A DNA stretch of 64,000 nt from Sphingosinicella sp. BN140058 (GTDB taxonomy: Bacteria; Pseudomonadota; Alphaproteobacteria; Sphingomonadales; Sphingomonadaceae), in the NCBI RefSeq assembly GCF_004135585.1, contig NZ_CP035501.1, positions 3,295,501 through 3,359,500 of the forward strand, written 5' to 3'. Every line of letters begins with the position of its first letter. Positions within the stretch are counted from its first letter, which is position 1. This document shows, in pieces, positions 11,986 through 20,467 of this stretch. The notes under the pieces were generated by a model. It did no database searches and was not told the origin of the DNA. It saw nothing but the letters and a program-made list of their open reading frames with translations. The position numbers and the translations under genes are program-made.

Positions 11986-13428
11986 CTAAATCTCCGCTGG
12001 GCCGTGCCGATCCTCGACAGCCTGCGCCGACGGGGGAAGCGTCAGGAACGCGGCCATGCCCGCAAGGATCGCGAGCGCGGCCCCGATCAGGGCGGCGGCA
12101 TGAAAGGCGTCGACGAGGGCGGCGCCGGCCTCTGCAATGACGGCGCCTGCGAGGGCCGTCGCTACCAAGCCGCCGGTGCGGGCGATTGCGCTGTTGAAGC
12201 CCGACGCGGTGCCGGTGTGCGCACCGTCCACCGACGACAGCACGGCGGTGGTGAGCGGCGCCACCGCGCCGGCCATGCCGAGGGCGATCACGGCGATGCC
12301 CGGAAGCACGCTGGTCCAGTAGCTGCCCAGCGGATCGACGCGAAAGAGCAAGGCGAAGCCGAGCCCCGTCACCACCGGTCCGAGGCTCAGCGGCAGCCGC
12401 GGACCGACCCTGCCGGTGAGGCCGCCGATCAGGCGTGAGGCGCCGCCGATCAGGATCGAGAATGGAAGCAGGGCGAGTCCTGCCTCGAGCGGGGTGTAGC
12501 CGCCGCCGACGATCAGGATGTAGGGCAACAGCACCAGCAGTCCGCCCAGAGCCCCGTAGAGGAGGAAGGTGAGCAGGGTGAGACCGACGAACGGCCGCGA
12601 CGCGAAGAGCGAAAGCGGCATCATCGCCTGGTCGCCGCGGCGATGCTCGACGAAGACGAAGAGGCCGAGCAGGACGAGACCTGCGGCGGCTGCGATCGCC
12701 ACCGTGCCGGCGAAGGCGCTGCCGCCGGACCACAAGGTCAGCGCCCAGGTCAGCGCGCCGAGGCCGGCCGTGGCGAGCCCGGCGCCGGGCCAGTCCAGCG
12801 CCTGCCGGCTCTTGGCATGATCGGTGACGTACCTCCCTGCGATCAGCATGGCCGCCCCGGCGACCGGAAGGTTGAGCAGGAAGATCGCCTCCCAGCCGAC
12901 GCTCTCGACCAACCAGCCGCCGAGCGGCGGCCCGACCGCGGCCGCGATTGCGCCGGAGGCGGCCCAGGTGCCGATCGCGCGCCCCTTCGCTTCGCCTTCG
13001 AATGCATTGCCGAGGATGGCGAGGCTGTTCGGCATCAGCATCGCCGCGCCGACGCCCTGCACAGCACGCGCGGCAAGCAACATGTTCAGGCTCGCGGCGA
13101 ACGCGCACAGCAGGGATGCCACGGCGAACAGTAAGGTCCCTCCGATCAGCAGGCGCTTGCGGCCGAAATGGTCTCCCGCCGCGCCGCCGAACAGCAGCAA
13201 CGCGGAGAGCGGAAGCAGGTAGGCGTTGACCGTCCATTGCAGATCCGCCGCGCCGCCGCCGAGGCTGCGGCCGATTGCTGGCAGGGCGACGTTGACGACC
13301 GAGCCGTCGATGAAGGCGAGGCTGGAGGCGCAGATCGTGGCGACCAGGATCCAGCCGGAATGCCGCACGCTGCCGTCCGACTGGGAAAGCGCCGCGCCGC
13401 GGTCGCAGGATGGGAGCGGAGTGGCCAT
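11986..13428 (-). CDS. MFS transporter, DHA2 (14-TM, EmrB/QacA-type) family
   Basis: This is a 480-residue polytopic inner-membrane protein with about 14 hydrophobic segments. The first is SGWILVATICASSLAFIDG, followed by the DHA2-typical motif DGSVVNVALPAIGRSLG. MFS motif A appears as GAAGDHFGRKRLLI. Motif C-like glycine-rich stretches are also present. DHA2 members export drugs or other small molecules by proton antiport. No adjacent TetR/MarR regulator or membrane-fusion partner is visible, so the substrate is unknown. The start is ATG at 13428. Confidence 0.92.
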   Translation of the reverse strand: MATPLPSCDRGAALSQSDGSVRHSGWILVATICASSLAFIDGSVVNVALPAIGRSLGGGAADLQWTVNAYLLPLSALLLFGGAAGDHFGRKRLLIGGTLLFAVASLLCAFAASLNMLLAARAVQGVGAAMLMPNSLAILGNAFEGEAKGRAIGTWAASGAIAAAVGPPLGGWLVESVGWEAIFLLNLPVAGAAMLIAGRYVTDHAKSRQALDWPGAGLATAGLGALTWALTLWSGGSAFAGTVAIAAAAGLVLLGLFVFVEHRRGDQAMMPLSLFASRPFVGLTLLTFLLYGALGGLLVLLPYILIVGGGYTPLEAGLALLPFSILIGGASRLIGGLTGRVGPRLPLSLGPVVTGLGFALLFRVDPLGSYWTSVLPGIAVIALGMAGAVAPLTTAVLSSVDGAHTGTASGFNSAIARTGGLVATALAGAVIAEAGAALVDAFHAAALIGAALAILAGMAAFLTLPPSAQAVEDRHGPAEI

Positions 13429-13947
13429 GGTCTATCGCGTGCTCCGCCTCAGCATCGGCCAGGTTGCTCCGTTGCGTCGCGCGAACGCTAGAGCCGAGGC
13501 GCGGACGCAGCAATGCCCTGGCCCCGCCTTACCGACGAGAGTGACACGTCGCAGCTTCCCCGCCGGCAGGTCTTCATGGCCTTGCGAGGTAGTGGCTCAT
13601 TTCGGCACAGCAATAAAAACCGAGACTTTGTCGCGCTTTAGTGGCCCGTCTCCCCAATATTGGGGATGCGCTTCATGCGCTGCAAAGGTAAACGGGTGTT
13701 AACGGGTGCGGAGCTTTCGGCCGAGCGCTCGTGAAATGGGGGTCATCACTTTTTCTGTACTCGGGCGATGGCGGCGAAGCCGCTTTCGCGATTGCAGCGG
13801 CGCGTCCTGCGGCGCTGACGGGGCTCGGCCGGCGGGATTGCAGATCCGCGGCGGGGGAATTGAGGGCGTCTGACAAGCGGATCATGTTGCTTCAGGCGGG
13901 AAGGCCGCCGGGGCGCATGGTCATCATTCAATATGAGGGGAATGACG
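13429..13947. other. 519-base intergenic region upstream of the curlin-repeat gene
   Basis: This region lies between the divergent exporter and curlin-repeat genes and must hold both promoters. Short open frames on both strands lack ribosome-binding sites and family resemblance, and I do not call them genes. The stretch around 13600-13700 is less GC-rich than its surroundings (for example CAATAAAAACC) and contains the 16-base palindrome listed separately. The curlin gene therefore has an unusually long leader or regulatory region, as expected for a heavily regulated matrix gene. Confidence 0.6.
13651..13666. promoter_or_regulatory. Perfect 16-base palindrome upstream of the curlin-repeat gene
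   Basis: TCCCCAATATTGGGGA is a perfect 16-base inverted repeat with no loop. It lies about 280 bases before the curlin-repeat start and about 220 bases before the exporter start. Such a spacer-free palindrome is more likely a dimer-binding operator than a terminator, since no T-run follows. The binding protein is unknown. Confidence 0.4.
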
Positions 13948-15069
13948 ATGAAGGCCATTATCCACGTCACCGTATCCGCGCTCGCACTGGTCGCCGCGGC
14001 ACCGCTTCTCGCGCAGAACAATGACTCGACCGTCGTCCAGGCCGGCAGCGACAACGGTGCCAACGTCGCACAGAGCGGCTCCGATGCGGCGTCCGACGTC
14101 GACCAGAATGGCAGCAACCTGCGTGCCAAGGTGACCCAGAGCGGATCGGGTGCCGACGCAACCATCGATCAGGGCGTCGGCGCGGACGGCATCGCCAGCG
14201 GCGCCGAAGCGACGATCACCCAGCAGTCGGACGCCACCGCGAAGATCGACCAGACCGGTGTCGCCGGCGGTGCAAGCCGTGCGATCAAGGCGACGATCAC
14301 TCAGGACGCCAATGCGGAAGGATCGACCGCCAGCGTTCTTCAGCGCATCTCGACGACCACCGAGGCGACGATCCTGCAGAGCGGGACCGACAACAGCTCG
14401 ACGGTCGCCCAATATCAGGGGCATCACTCCGCCTATAACGAGCAGAGCGGCGCCGACAATGAATCGACGATCAGCCAGGGTGGCAGCAACACCGTCGCCG
14501 AGGTCCGCCAGTCCGGCAATTTCGGCAAATCGACCGTTACAATCTTCGGCAACAATGACGGCGCCTATGTCGATCAGCTCGGCGAGAGCAACACCTCCAC
14601 CATCTACCAGGGCGCAAGCAACGCGCTCGCCGACGTCTGGCAGGATGGCGCGGACAACGTCTCCGGCATTTCGCAGGGCGAGCAGAGCGATGCCTATGTG
14701 ACGCAGCTCGGCGAGAACGGCACCTCGTCGATCAGCCAGACCTTCGGCGAGTCGGCGCGCGTGACTCAGACCAGCCTCTCGGTGGGTGCGAGCTCGACGA
14801 TCACGCAGACCGGCAACTGGTCGTTCCACGACAATGCCGCCGAGGTGACGCAGAATGGCGAGGACGTGACCTCGACGATCACCCAGACCGGATCGGGCAT
14901 GCTCGCAACCGTCGAGCAGGAAGGCGTCGGCTCGGCGTCGACCATCCTGCAGACCGGCACCGGCCACAGCGCCGTCGTCAGCCAATATTCGGACGACAAC
15001 AGCTCGACCGTGACCCAGAGCGGCAGCGGCAACAGCGCGGTCGTGACCCAGGGCACCGGCGGCTTCTAA
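13948..15069 (+). CDS. Secreted curlin-repeat (amyloid-like) protein
   Basis: This 373-residue protein has a signal peptide (MKAIIHVTVSALALVAAAPLLAQ). The mature part consists almost entirely of short repeats. I count about 29 units of roughly 10-13 residues, most centred on Q-x-G or Q-x-x-G. Examples are STVVQAGSDNGANVAQSGSD near the start and STVTQSGSGNSAVVTQG at the end. This is the curlin (CsgA/CsgB) pattern S-x-V-x-Q-x-G-x-x-N-x-A, which forms stacked beta-strands in curli amyloid. CsgA is about 150 residues, so this is more than twice as long. It has no cysteine and is rich in Ser, Thr, Gly, Asp and Gln. ATG 13948 is chosen over in-frame ATGs at 13933 and 13942 because AGGGG lies seven bases before it. 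No csgEFG-like secretion genes are adjacent. A surface or matrix role is inferred. Confidence 0.85.
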   Translation: MKAIIHVTVSALALVAAAPLLAQNNDSTVVQAGSDNGANVAQSGSDAASDVDQNGSNLRAKVTQSGSGADATIDQGVGADGIASGAEATITQQSDATAKIDQTGVAGGASRAIKATITQDANAEGSTASVLQRISTTTEATILQSGTDNSSTVAQYQGHHSAYNEQSGADNESTISQGGSNTVAEVRQSGNFGKSTVTIFGNNDGAYVDQLGESNTSTIYQGASNALADVWQDGADNVSGISQGEQSDAYVTQLGENGTSSISQTFGESARVTQTSLSVGASSTITQTGNWSFHDNAAEVTQNGEDVTSTITQTGSGMLATVEQEGVGSASTILQTGTGHSAVVSQYSDDNSSTVTQSGSGNSAVVTQGTGGF

Positions 15070-15094
15070 CCGGTCAACACGTGGGGGAACGAAG

Positions 15095-15129
15095 GAGCCG
15101 GCGCCGCAACACGGGGCGCCGGCTCTTCC
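15095..15129 (+). terminator. Hairpin terminator after the curlin-repeat gene
   Basis: An 11-base perfect stem (GAGCCGGCGCC, 15095-15105, with GGCGCCGGCTC, 15115-15125) and a 9-base loop begin 26 bases after the stop. Only a weak T-rich tail (TTCCATTCC) follows, so termination may be partial. Confidence 0.65.
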
Positions 15130-15183
15130 ATTCCAATGCCGCCTCCGCCGTTCGGCGGTCCGAGCTCTCGATCCGGAGCAAGC

Positions 15184-15426
15184 ATGATGACAAACTTGGC
15201 CGTGGAAGTCCCAGGCGATGCGGCGCGTGGCAGAATGATAGCCGACATCCTCGAGAGCGGGATTTCAAGATCGACGGACGGGATCTTGGCGGATCCGGGT
15301 TCTCGGACGGCGTGGGTCGAGGACCGTTCTGCCGCACGATGGGCTTTCAACTTGTTCCGCAGCTGGTGGCTTGCTGCCGCGACGCCGACGACCGTCGAAG
15401 AGAAGCAATTTCTGATCGAGATCTAG
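15184..15426 (+). CDS. Small hypothetical protein (80 aa)
   Basis: This is an 80-residue open frame with GGAG (15175-15178) suitably placed before ATG 15184 or 15187. The product (MMTNLAVEVPGDAARG...EKQFLIEI) has no recognised motif, signal peptide or cysteine. It has one Trp-rich hydrophobic stretch (FNLFRSWWLAAATPTTVEEKQF). An FRSWW-type segment followed by a short acidic tail recalls small uncharacterised sphingomonad proteins, but I cannot name a family. It lies between the curlin terminator and the convergent lacI-type gene. It could be a real small gene or a chance frame. Confidence 0.45.
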   Translation: MMTNLAVEVPGDAARGRMIADILESGISRSTDGILADPGSRTAWVEDRSAARWAFNLFRSWWLAAATPTTVEEKQFLIEI

Positions 15427-15461
15427 GACGGTCGATCGGCCCGCGACGTCACCGGTAGCCT

Positions 15462-16484
15462 TCAGAGCCCGTGTTCGGCCATCTCGTCGCTGTTCGCCCC
15501 CGCGGTGGTGCCGCGTACCACCAGTTCGGGGAGGTGGCGCTCGTTCAGCACGCGCTCGATCTTGCCTTCGAGCCGATCGATCAAGCGGGTCACGGCACGC
15601 TCGCCGATCTCGGCGATGCGGACCCGGCAGGTGGTGAGCGACAGATAGCGCGCCATTGGCACGTCGTCGAACCCGGCGATGGCGACTTCGTCCGGCACCT
15701 GCACTCCCGCGGCGCGGAGCGTCTGCAAGCAGCCGATCGCCATCATGTCGTTGGCCGCGAAGACGCCGTCGACGCCCCGCCGATCGGCCAGCATCTCGCG
15801 GGCCGCGGCTTCGCCCGCATCCTCTTCGAAATTGCCGGCGAAGATCAGGGGCTCGATGCCGGGGGCGTAGCGGGCCATCGCCTTGAAATAGCCCCTGGCA
15901 CGTTCCCGCGCGTCGATATTCTCCTCGGGACCGGCAATGTGGAGGATGCGGCGGCAGCCGATACCGACGAGGTGGCGGATCGCCGCCTGCGCCCCGGCTT
16001 CATTGTCGATGCGCACCGAGGGGCGCGTCGCCACGTCCACGGGCGCGTTGATCAGCAAGGCGGGAAGGGTCGCGGGCAGGGCCTGCTCGAGCATTTCCGG
16101 AGGCACGTGCGGCGCCATGACGAGGATGCCGTCGACGCGGCCGTGCATCGCCCGCAGCGCGGTCGGCGCCTGATCGCCCTCCGCATGCATGTTGGACAGC
16201 AACAGGAAGAATCCCCGCCGGCTCGCCGCCCGGTCCATGCCGCGCACCAGTTCGGAAAAGAACTCGCCGTGAAGATCGGGGAGCACCACGCCCAGGGCAT
16301 TTGCGCGCGCGAGGCTGAGGCTGCGGGCGCCGGCATGGGGTACGTAGCCCAATTCGTTGGCGGCGGCGATAACCCGATCGCGGGTCGCCTGGCGAACGTT
16401 GTTGAGGCCGTTCAGCGCACGCGAGACGGAGGCGACGGACACTTTGGCCCGCCGGGCAACGTCTCGTATCGTGGCTTCAGCCAT
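15462..16484 (-). CDS. LacI-family transcriptional regulator of the saccharide locus
   Basis: This is a 340-residue LacI/GalR-type repressor. The N-terminal helix-turn-helix is TIRDVARRAKVSVASVSRAL, followed by a hinge helix (GARSLSLARANALGVVLPDL). A periplasmic-binding-protein-like sugar-binding domain follows (about residues 60-335; DGVFAANDMMAIGCLQTL and VAIAGFDDVPMARYLSLTT are diagnostic). The ATG at 16484 is preferred because GGAGGGG lies just upstream; a longer frame to 16547 lacks support. It is divergent from the GH3 gene, with an operator core at 16568-16579 between them. The same palindrome sits before the TonB receptor. It is therefore the probable regulator of both transcription units and of itself, with a sugar or oligosaccharide inducer. 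Confidence 0.93.
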   Translation of the reverse strand: MAEATIRDVARRAKVSVASVSRALNGLNNVRQATRDRVIAAANELGYVPHAGARSLSLARANALGVVLPDLHGEFFSELVRGMDRAASRRGFFLLLSNMHAEGDQAPTALRAMHGRVDGILVMAPHVPPEMLEQALPATLPALLINAPVDVATRPSVRIDNEAGAQAAIRHLVGIGCRRILHIAGPEENIDARERARGYFKAMARYAPGIEPLIFAGNFEEDAGEAAAREMLADRRGVDGVFAANDMMAIGCLQTLRAAGVQVPDEVAIAGFDDVPMARYLSLTTCRVRIAEIGERAVTRLIDRLEGKIERVLNERHLPELVVRGTTAGANSDEMAEHGL

Positions 16485-16567
16485 CGGATCCCCTCCGCAG
16501 CGAACCCGTCCGTCCCCCACGCCTTCGGGTTCTAACGGTGATTGCATTTACCGCCAAGTGCAGTCAT

Positions 16568-16579
16568 GTAACCGGTTAC
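16568..16579. promoter_or_regulatory. LacI-family operator in the lacI/GH3 divergent intergenic region
   Basis: The perfect 12-base palindrome GTAACCGGTTAC is identical to the core of the site at 5497-5512. It lies 84 bases before the regulator's start and 104 bases before the GH3 start, so one bound repressor could control both promoters. Confidence 0.78.
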
Positions 16580-16682
16580 GGGCGGCTTGCACAAGCATCA
16601 ATGCGCCGACCCGAACACAGGTGCAAGGACGGCGAGACCTGGATTGCCGTTCCGACGTCGCACCCGTCGAGGAGAGGCTTGA

Positions 16683-18971
16683 ATGATCGACAGCAGGATT
16701 TCGAGGCGCGCGGCGCTGATGGGCGCCGGTGCGGTTGCAATGTGGCTGCACAGCCCGGCGCGCGCTTTCCTCCAGTCGATGGCGAAACTGCCGGTGCCGG
16801 CGCTCGTCGACGGGTTGATCGCCCGCATGACGGTGGAAGAAAAAGCCGGTCAGCTGACCTTGAACCCGAGTGCGTGGGGCGGCGGAGTCGCCACTCAGCT
16901 CAATCCGCCGACCTCGGGTCCGAGCTGGGAGGCGCAGCTCGACGAGGTCCGCCGCATGCAGCTGACCGGCGTGTTCAACAGCAACGGCGCCGAAGCGGCA
17001 CGGCGGATGCAGACGGTTGCGATGACCGAGAGCCGCCTCAAGATCCCGCTGCTGTTCGCCGCGGACATCATCCATGGCCACCGCACGATCTTCCCCGTCG
17101 GCGTAGGGGAAGCGGCAAGCTTCGAGCCCGATCTCGCCGAACGGACCGCGCGCATGGCCGCCTACGAGGCGGCGGCCTCGGGCATCGACTGGACCTTCGC
17201 GCCGATGGTCGACATCGCCCGCGACCAGCGCTGGGGCCGCACGATGGAAGGTGCGGGCGAGGATGTTCTGCTCGGCGAGCTGATGGGCGCTGCGCGCGTG
17301 CGCGGCTTTCAGGGCAAGGACCTCAAGGCCACTGATGCGATGCTCGCCTGCGCGAAGCATTTCGCGGCCTATGGTGCGGCAGAAGCGGGGCTGGACTATA
17401 ACAGCGTCGACATTTCCGAGCGGACGTTGCGCGAAGTCTACCTGCCGCCGTTCAAGGCCGCGTTCGAAGCCGGCGCGTTGTCGGCCATGGCCTCGTTCAA
17501 CGAGATTTCCGGCATTCCGTCGACCGGCAATCCCTGGCTGATGCAGGATCTGCTGCGCGGCGAATGGGGCTTCGAAGGCTTCGTCGTGTCGGATTATACC
17601 GGCGACGAGGAGATGATCGCGCACGGCTTTGCCAAGGACGCGCGTGAGGCGGCCAAGCTCGCCTTCCTCGCCGGTGTCGACATGAGCATGACGAGCAACT
17701 TCTACCGCAATCACCTGCCCGATCTGGTGCGGAGCGGCGACGTGCCGGTCGCGCGGCTCGACGCCTCGGTGCGGCGCGTGCTGGCGATGAAGGCGGCGCT
17801 CGGCCTGTTCGATGATCCGTTCCGCCGGATCGATCCCAAGCGGGAAAAGGCGCGCTCCCGCACCAAGGCGGCGACGGCGCTGTCGCGGGAGGCCGGCCGC
17901 AAGTCGATCGTGCTGCTGAAGAATGACGGCGACCTGCTGCCGTTACCCAGATCCCGACGCAAGATCGCGATCATCGGCCCCTTTGCCGCAGGGCAGCACG
18001 ATCTGAATGGGCCGTGGGTGATCTACGGCGACAATGCCGAGGCGGTCGATCTCGCCACCGGAGTCCGCAACGCCGTCGCCGACAAGGCCTCGATTCAAGT
18101 CGTCCAGGGCTCCGGGGTCGAGGAACCGCTCGCCGGCGGAATCGACGCGGCGGTGGCGGCGGCACGGGACGCCGATGTCGTCCTGCTCGCGATCGGCGAG
18201 AACGAAGGCATGTCGGGTGAAGCGCAGTCGCGACCGGAGATCGTCGTGCCGGCACCGCAGCAGGCTTTGGCCGAGGCGGTCGCGACGGTCGGCAAGCCTA
18301 TGGTGGTGGTGCTCAAGAACGGGCGCGCCCTCGCCCTCGAAGGCGCCGTCGCGAATGCACCCGCCATTCTCGTCACCTGGTTCCTCGGTACCGAAACCGG
18401 CAATGCCATCGCCGACATCCTGTTCGGCGCCCACAGCCCCGGCGGACGCCTTCCCTGCAGCTTCCCCCGGTCGCCCGGACAGCAACCTTATTATTACGCC
18501 CACAAGCCGACGGGCCGTCCCAATCCCGGCGAGAAGCTCGAGCCGTACAAGGCGCATTATCGCGGCATTCCGAACTCAGCGCTGTATCCGTTCGGCCACG
18601 GCCTCACCTATGGCAAGATCGACTATGCCGGGCTCAGCGTGTCGCCCACCCTGCCATGGGCCGGAACGCTGACCGTCTCCGCGCGAATCAGCAACCGCGG
18701 CACCCGCGCCGCCGAAGAGGTCGTGCAGCTTTACGTGCGCGATCGCGCCGCGAGTATCACCCGGCCGGTGCGCGAGCTCAAGGCATTCCGCAAGATCGCG
18801 CTGGCACCGGGCGAGAGCGAGACGGTGCGGTTCACCCTGACGCGCGACAATCTGATGTTCATCGGGCGCGACAACAAGCCGGTGGTCGAGCCCGGCCAGT
18901 TCGACCTTTGGATCGCGCCGTCCGCGGAAGCCGAGGGCCTGCACGGTACGTTCGAGCTGACCGCCGGCTGA
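16683..18971 (+). CDS. GH3 family beta-glucosidase (BglX-like), Tat-exported
   Basis: This 762-residue glycoside hydrolase family 3 enzyme releases glucose from the ends of beta-glucan oligosaccharides. The N-terminus SRISRRAALMGAGAVAMWL has a twin-arginine signal, suggesting folded export to the periplasm. The TIM-barrel domain carries KHFAAYG and the nucleophile motif GFVVSDYTG, with D304 as the predicted nucleophile. The C-terminal alpha/beta sandwich has the acid/base loop ENEGMSGEAQSR. A fibronectin-III-like domain ends the protein (EEVVQLYVRDRAASITRPVRELKAF). Domain order and length match BglX-type periplasmic enzymes. It is divergent from the LacI-type regulator and convergent with the GPH symporter. 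Confidence 0.95.
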   Translation: MIDSRISRRAALMGAGAVAMWLHSPARAFLQSMAKLPVPALVDGLIARMTVEEKAGQLTLNPSAWGGGVATQLNPPTSGPSWEAQLDEVRRMQLTGVFNSNGAEAARRMQTVAMTESRLKIPLLFAADIIHGHRTIFPVGVGEAASFEPDLAERTARMAAYEAAASGIDWTFAPMVDIARDQRWGRTMEGAGEDVLLGELMGAARVRGFQGKDLKATDAMLACAKHFAAYGAAEAGLDYNSVDISERTLREVYLPPFKAAFEAGALSAMASFNEISGIPSTGNPWLMQDLLRGEWGFEGFVVSDYTGDEEMIAHGFAKDAREAAKLAFLAGVDMSMTSNFYRNHLPDLVRSGDVPVARLDASVRRVLAMKAALGLFDDPFRRIDPKREKARSRTKAATALSREAGRKSIVLLKNDGDLLPLPRSRRKIAIIGPFAAGQHDLNGPWVIYGDNAEAVDLATGVRNAVADKASIQVVQGSGVEEPLAGGIDAAVAAARDADVVLLAIGENEGMSGEAQSRPEIVVPAPQQALAEAVATVGKPMVVVLKNGRALALEGAVANAPAILVTWFLGTETGNAIADILFGAHSPGGRLPCSFPRSPGQQPYYYAHKPTGRPNPGEKLEPYKAHYRGIPNSALYPFGHGLTYGKIDYAGLSVSPTLPWAGTLTVSARISNRGTRAAEEVVQLYVRDRAASITRPVRELKAFRKIALAPGESETVRFTLTRDNLMFIGRDNKPVVEPGQFDLWIAPSAEAEGLHGTFELTAG

Positions 18972-18978
18972 CGATCCG

Positions 18979-20388
18979 TCAGCGTTCGTCTTCGAGCGCG
19001 CGCACGATACGCGCATGCGCACCGCGGGTGAGCGGGTTGAACGCCATGAGCGCGCAGGAGACGATCAGGAAGCCGAGCGGGACCAGCGCGATCGTCCAGC
19101 GCATCGCCGCAAGGGTCGAGGTCGCCTGGGCTTCATTTGCGACGTAGCCGGCGGACTCGAAGCTCCAGCCCAGGATCGCGGTCGCCAGTCCGATGGCGAT
19201 CCGCTGCAGCAGAGCGGCGAGGCCGAACACCGTTCCCTCGACTCGCAGGCCGGTGGTGCGCTCGCCATATTCGATCGTATTGGGCAGCATCGCCCAGAAG
19301 GCGAAGTTGAGGCCGACGATCGCGACCTGCATGCCGATCAGGTAGATCTGCATCGCTCCGGCGCCGTGAATATCGAGCGCGGCGAACATTGCGAGGCCGG
19401 CGACGGCGAGTGAAGCGGCGAGAAACCAGAGACTGCGGAGGCCCACCGCCCGCGCCAGCAGCATCCAGGCCGGTACCGCGATCGCGCTGACCAGGCTCAT
19501 CGATGCGAGCGCAAGCTGGGCTTTGTTCTCCGCGCCGATATAATATTTGAAGTAATAGAGGATCGATTTGTTGAGCACGGTGATGGCGACGATCATCGCC
19601 ATCATCGCCAGGTTCAGCGTCACGAACGCACGATTGCCGGCCAGGCTGCGCAATGCGGCGCCGATCGAGACCGGAGGGTGTGCGGGCGGCGCTTCGCCCT
19701 CACGGTACGAGCGGCCGACGATCAGCAGGATTGCCGTTCCGAGCAGTGCGAACAGCAGGGCGCTGCCGAGATAGGCATCGGCCGCGACCGCGCTCCCGGT
19801 CAGCCATGTCCCGATCGGCACCGTCACGAGCGCCACCACCACCGCTGCGGAGGTGCCGAACAGCATCCGCATGCCCGCGACGAAGGCCCGGTCCCGGCTG
19901 TCGATGCTGATCCGCGACGACATGGCGAGATAGGGCACGTTGACCAAGCCGTAAAAGGTGCGGAACAGGAGATGGCTGCCGAAGACGAACGCGATCGCCC
20001 AGCCGCCGCTCGCCGGCGGCGGCGTGTAGGCGAGGGCGAAGGTCAGCCCAAGCGGGATGCTGCCCAAGGTCAGCACCATGCCGTAGCCCCGCGTGGAACC
20101 CCGGCGGTCGGCGACGATCCCTGCCAGGAAGTTCGCCACACCATCCCAGATCGAGGCCAGCATGAAGGTGGTCGCCGCGATCCGCATCGGCAGCCCCAAT
20201 GCGTCCGTATAGTAGAAGAGCAGGAAGAGCATGACGCTCTGCCAGTAGAGATTGAAGGCGAAGTCCCCGAATGCGAACAGCAGCAGCCGCAGCTTGCCCA
20301 CGGAGGCGGCGTGCGCCCGGTTCACGATTTCGGCCAATGCCTTGCGTCCTCTCGAACCCGCCATCCCAACCCCGGGCGCGAGCGTCAA
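18979..20388 (-). CDS. GPH-family (MelB-like) sugar:cation symporter
   Basis: This is a roughly 469-residue inner-membrane transporter with about 12 hydrophobic segments. Motifs typical of the glycoside-pentoside-hexuronide family are visible: GDFAFNLYWQSVMLFLLFYY in the first helix, IWDGVANFLAGIVADRRGS (MelB-like helix II and loop), and the late motif GERTTGLRVEG. It probably brings mono- or disaccharides released by the glucanase and GH3 enzyme into the cytoplasm. Start choice is uncertain. TTG 20388 has GGAGG ten bases upstream; ATG 20364 lacks an obvious site and would shorten the protein by eight residues. No LacI-type palindrome is visible in front of it. Confidence 0.9.
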   Translation of the reverse strand: MTLAPGVGMAGSRGRKALAEIVNRAHAASVGKLRLLLFAFGDFAFNLYWQSVMLFLLFYYTDALGLPMRIAATTFMLASIWDGVANFLAGIVADRRGSTRGYGMVLTLGSIPLGLTFALAYTPPPASGGWAIAFVFGSHLLFRTFYGLVNVPYLAMSSRISIDSRDRAFVAGMRMLFGTSAAVVVALVTVPIGTWLTGSAVAADAYLGSALLFALLGTAILLIVGRSYREGEAPPAHPPVSIGAALRSLAGNRAFVTLNLAMMAMIVAITVLNKSILYYFKYYIGAENKAQLALASMSLVSAIAVPAWMLLARAVGLRSLWFLAASLAVAGLAMFAALDIHGAGAMQIYLIGMQVAIVGLNFAFWAMLPNTIEYGERTTGLRVEGTVFGLAALLQRIAIGLATAILGWSFESAGYVANEAQATSTLAAMRWTIALVPLGFLIVSCALMAFNPLTRGAHARIVRALEDER

Positions 20389-20467
20389 TCCGCAACCGCC
20401 TCCATGAGGTGCATTGCTTCGCTAAGACACCTCGCTTATGCTGAGCCGAAAATCAGGGAGCGGAGCG

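Noticed and set aside
13673..14024. Short frames on both strands before the curlin-repeat gene
   Set aside because: No start signals and no resemblance to known proteins; the region is better explained as regulatory DNA.
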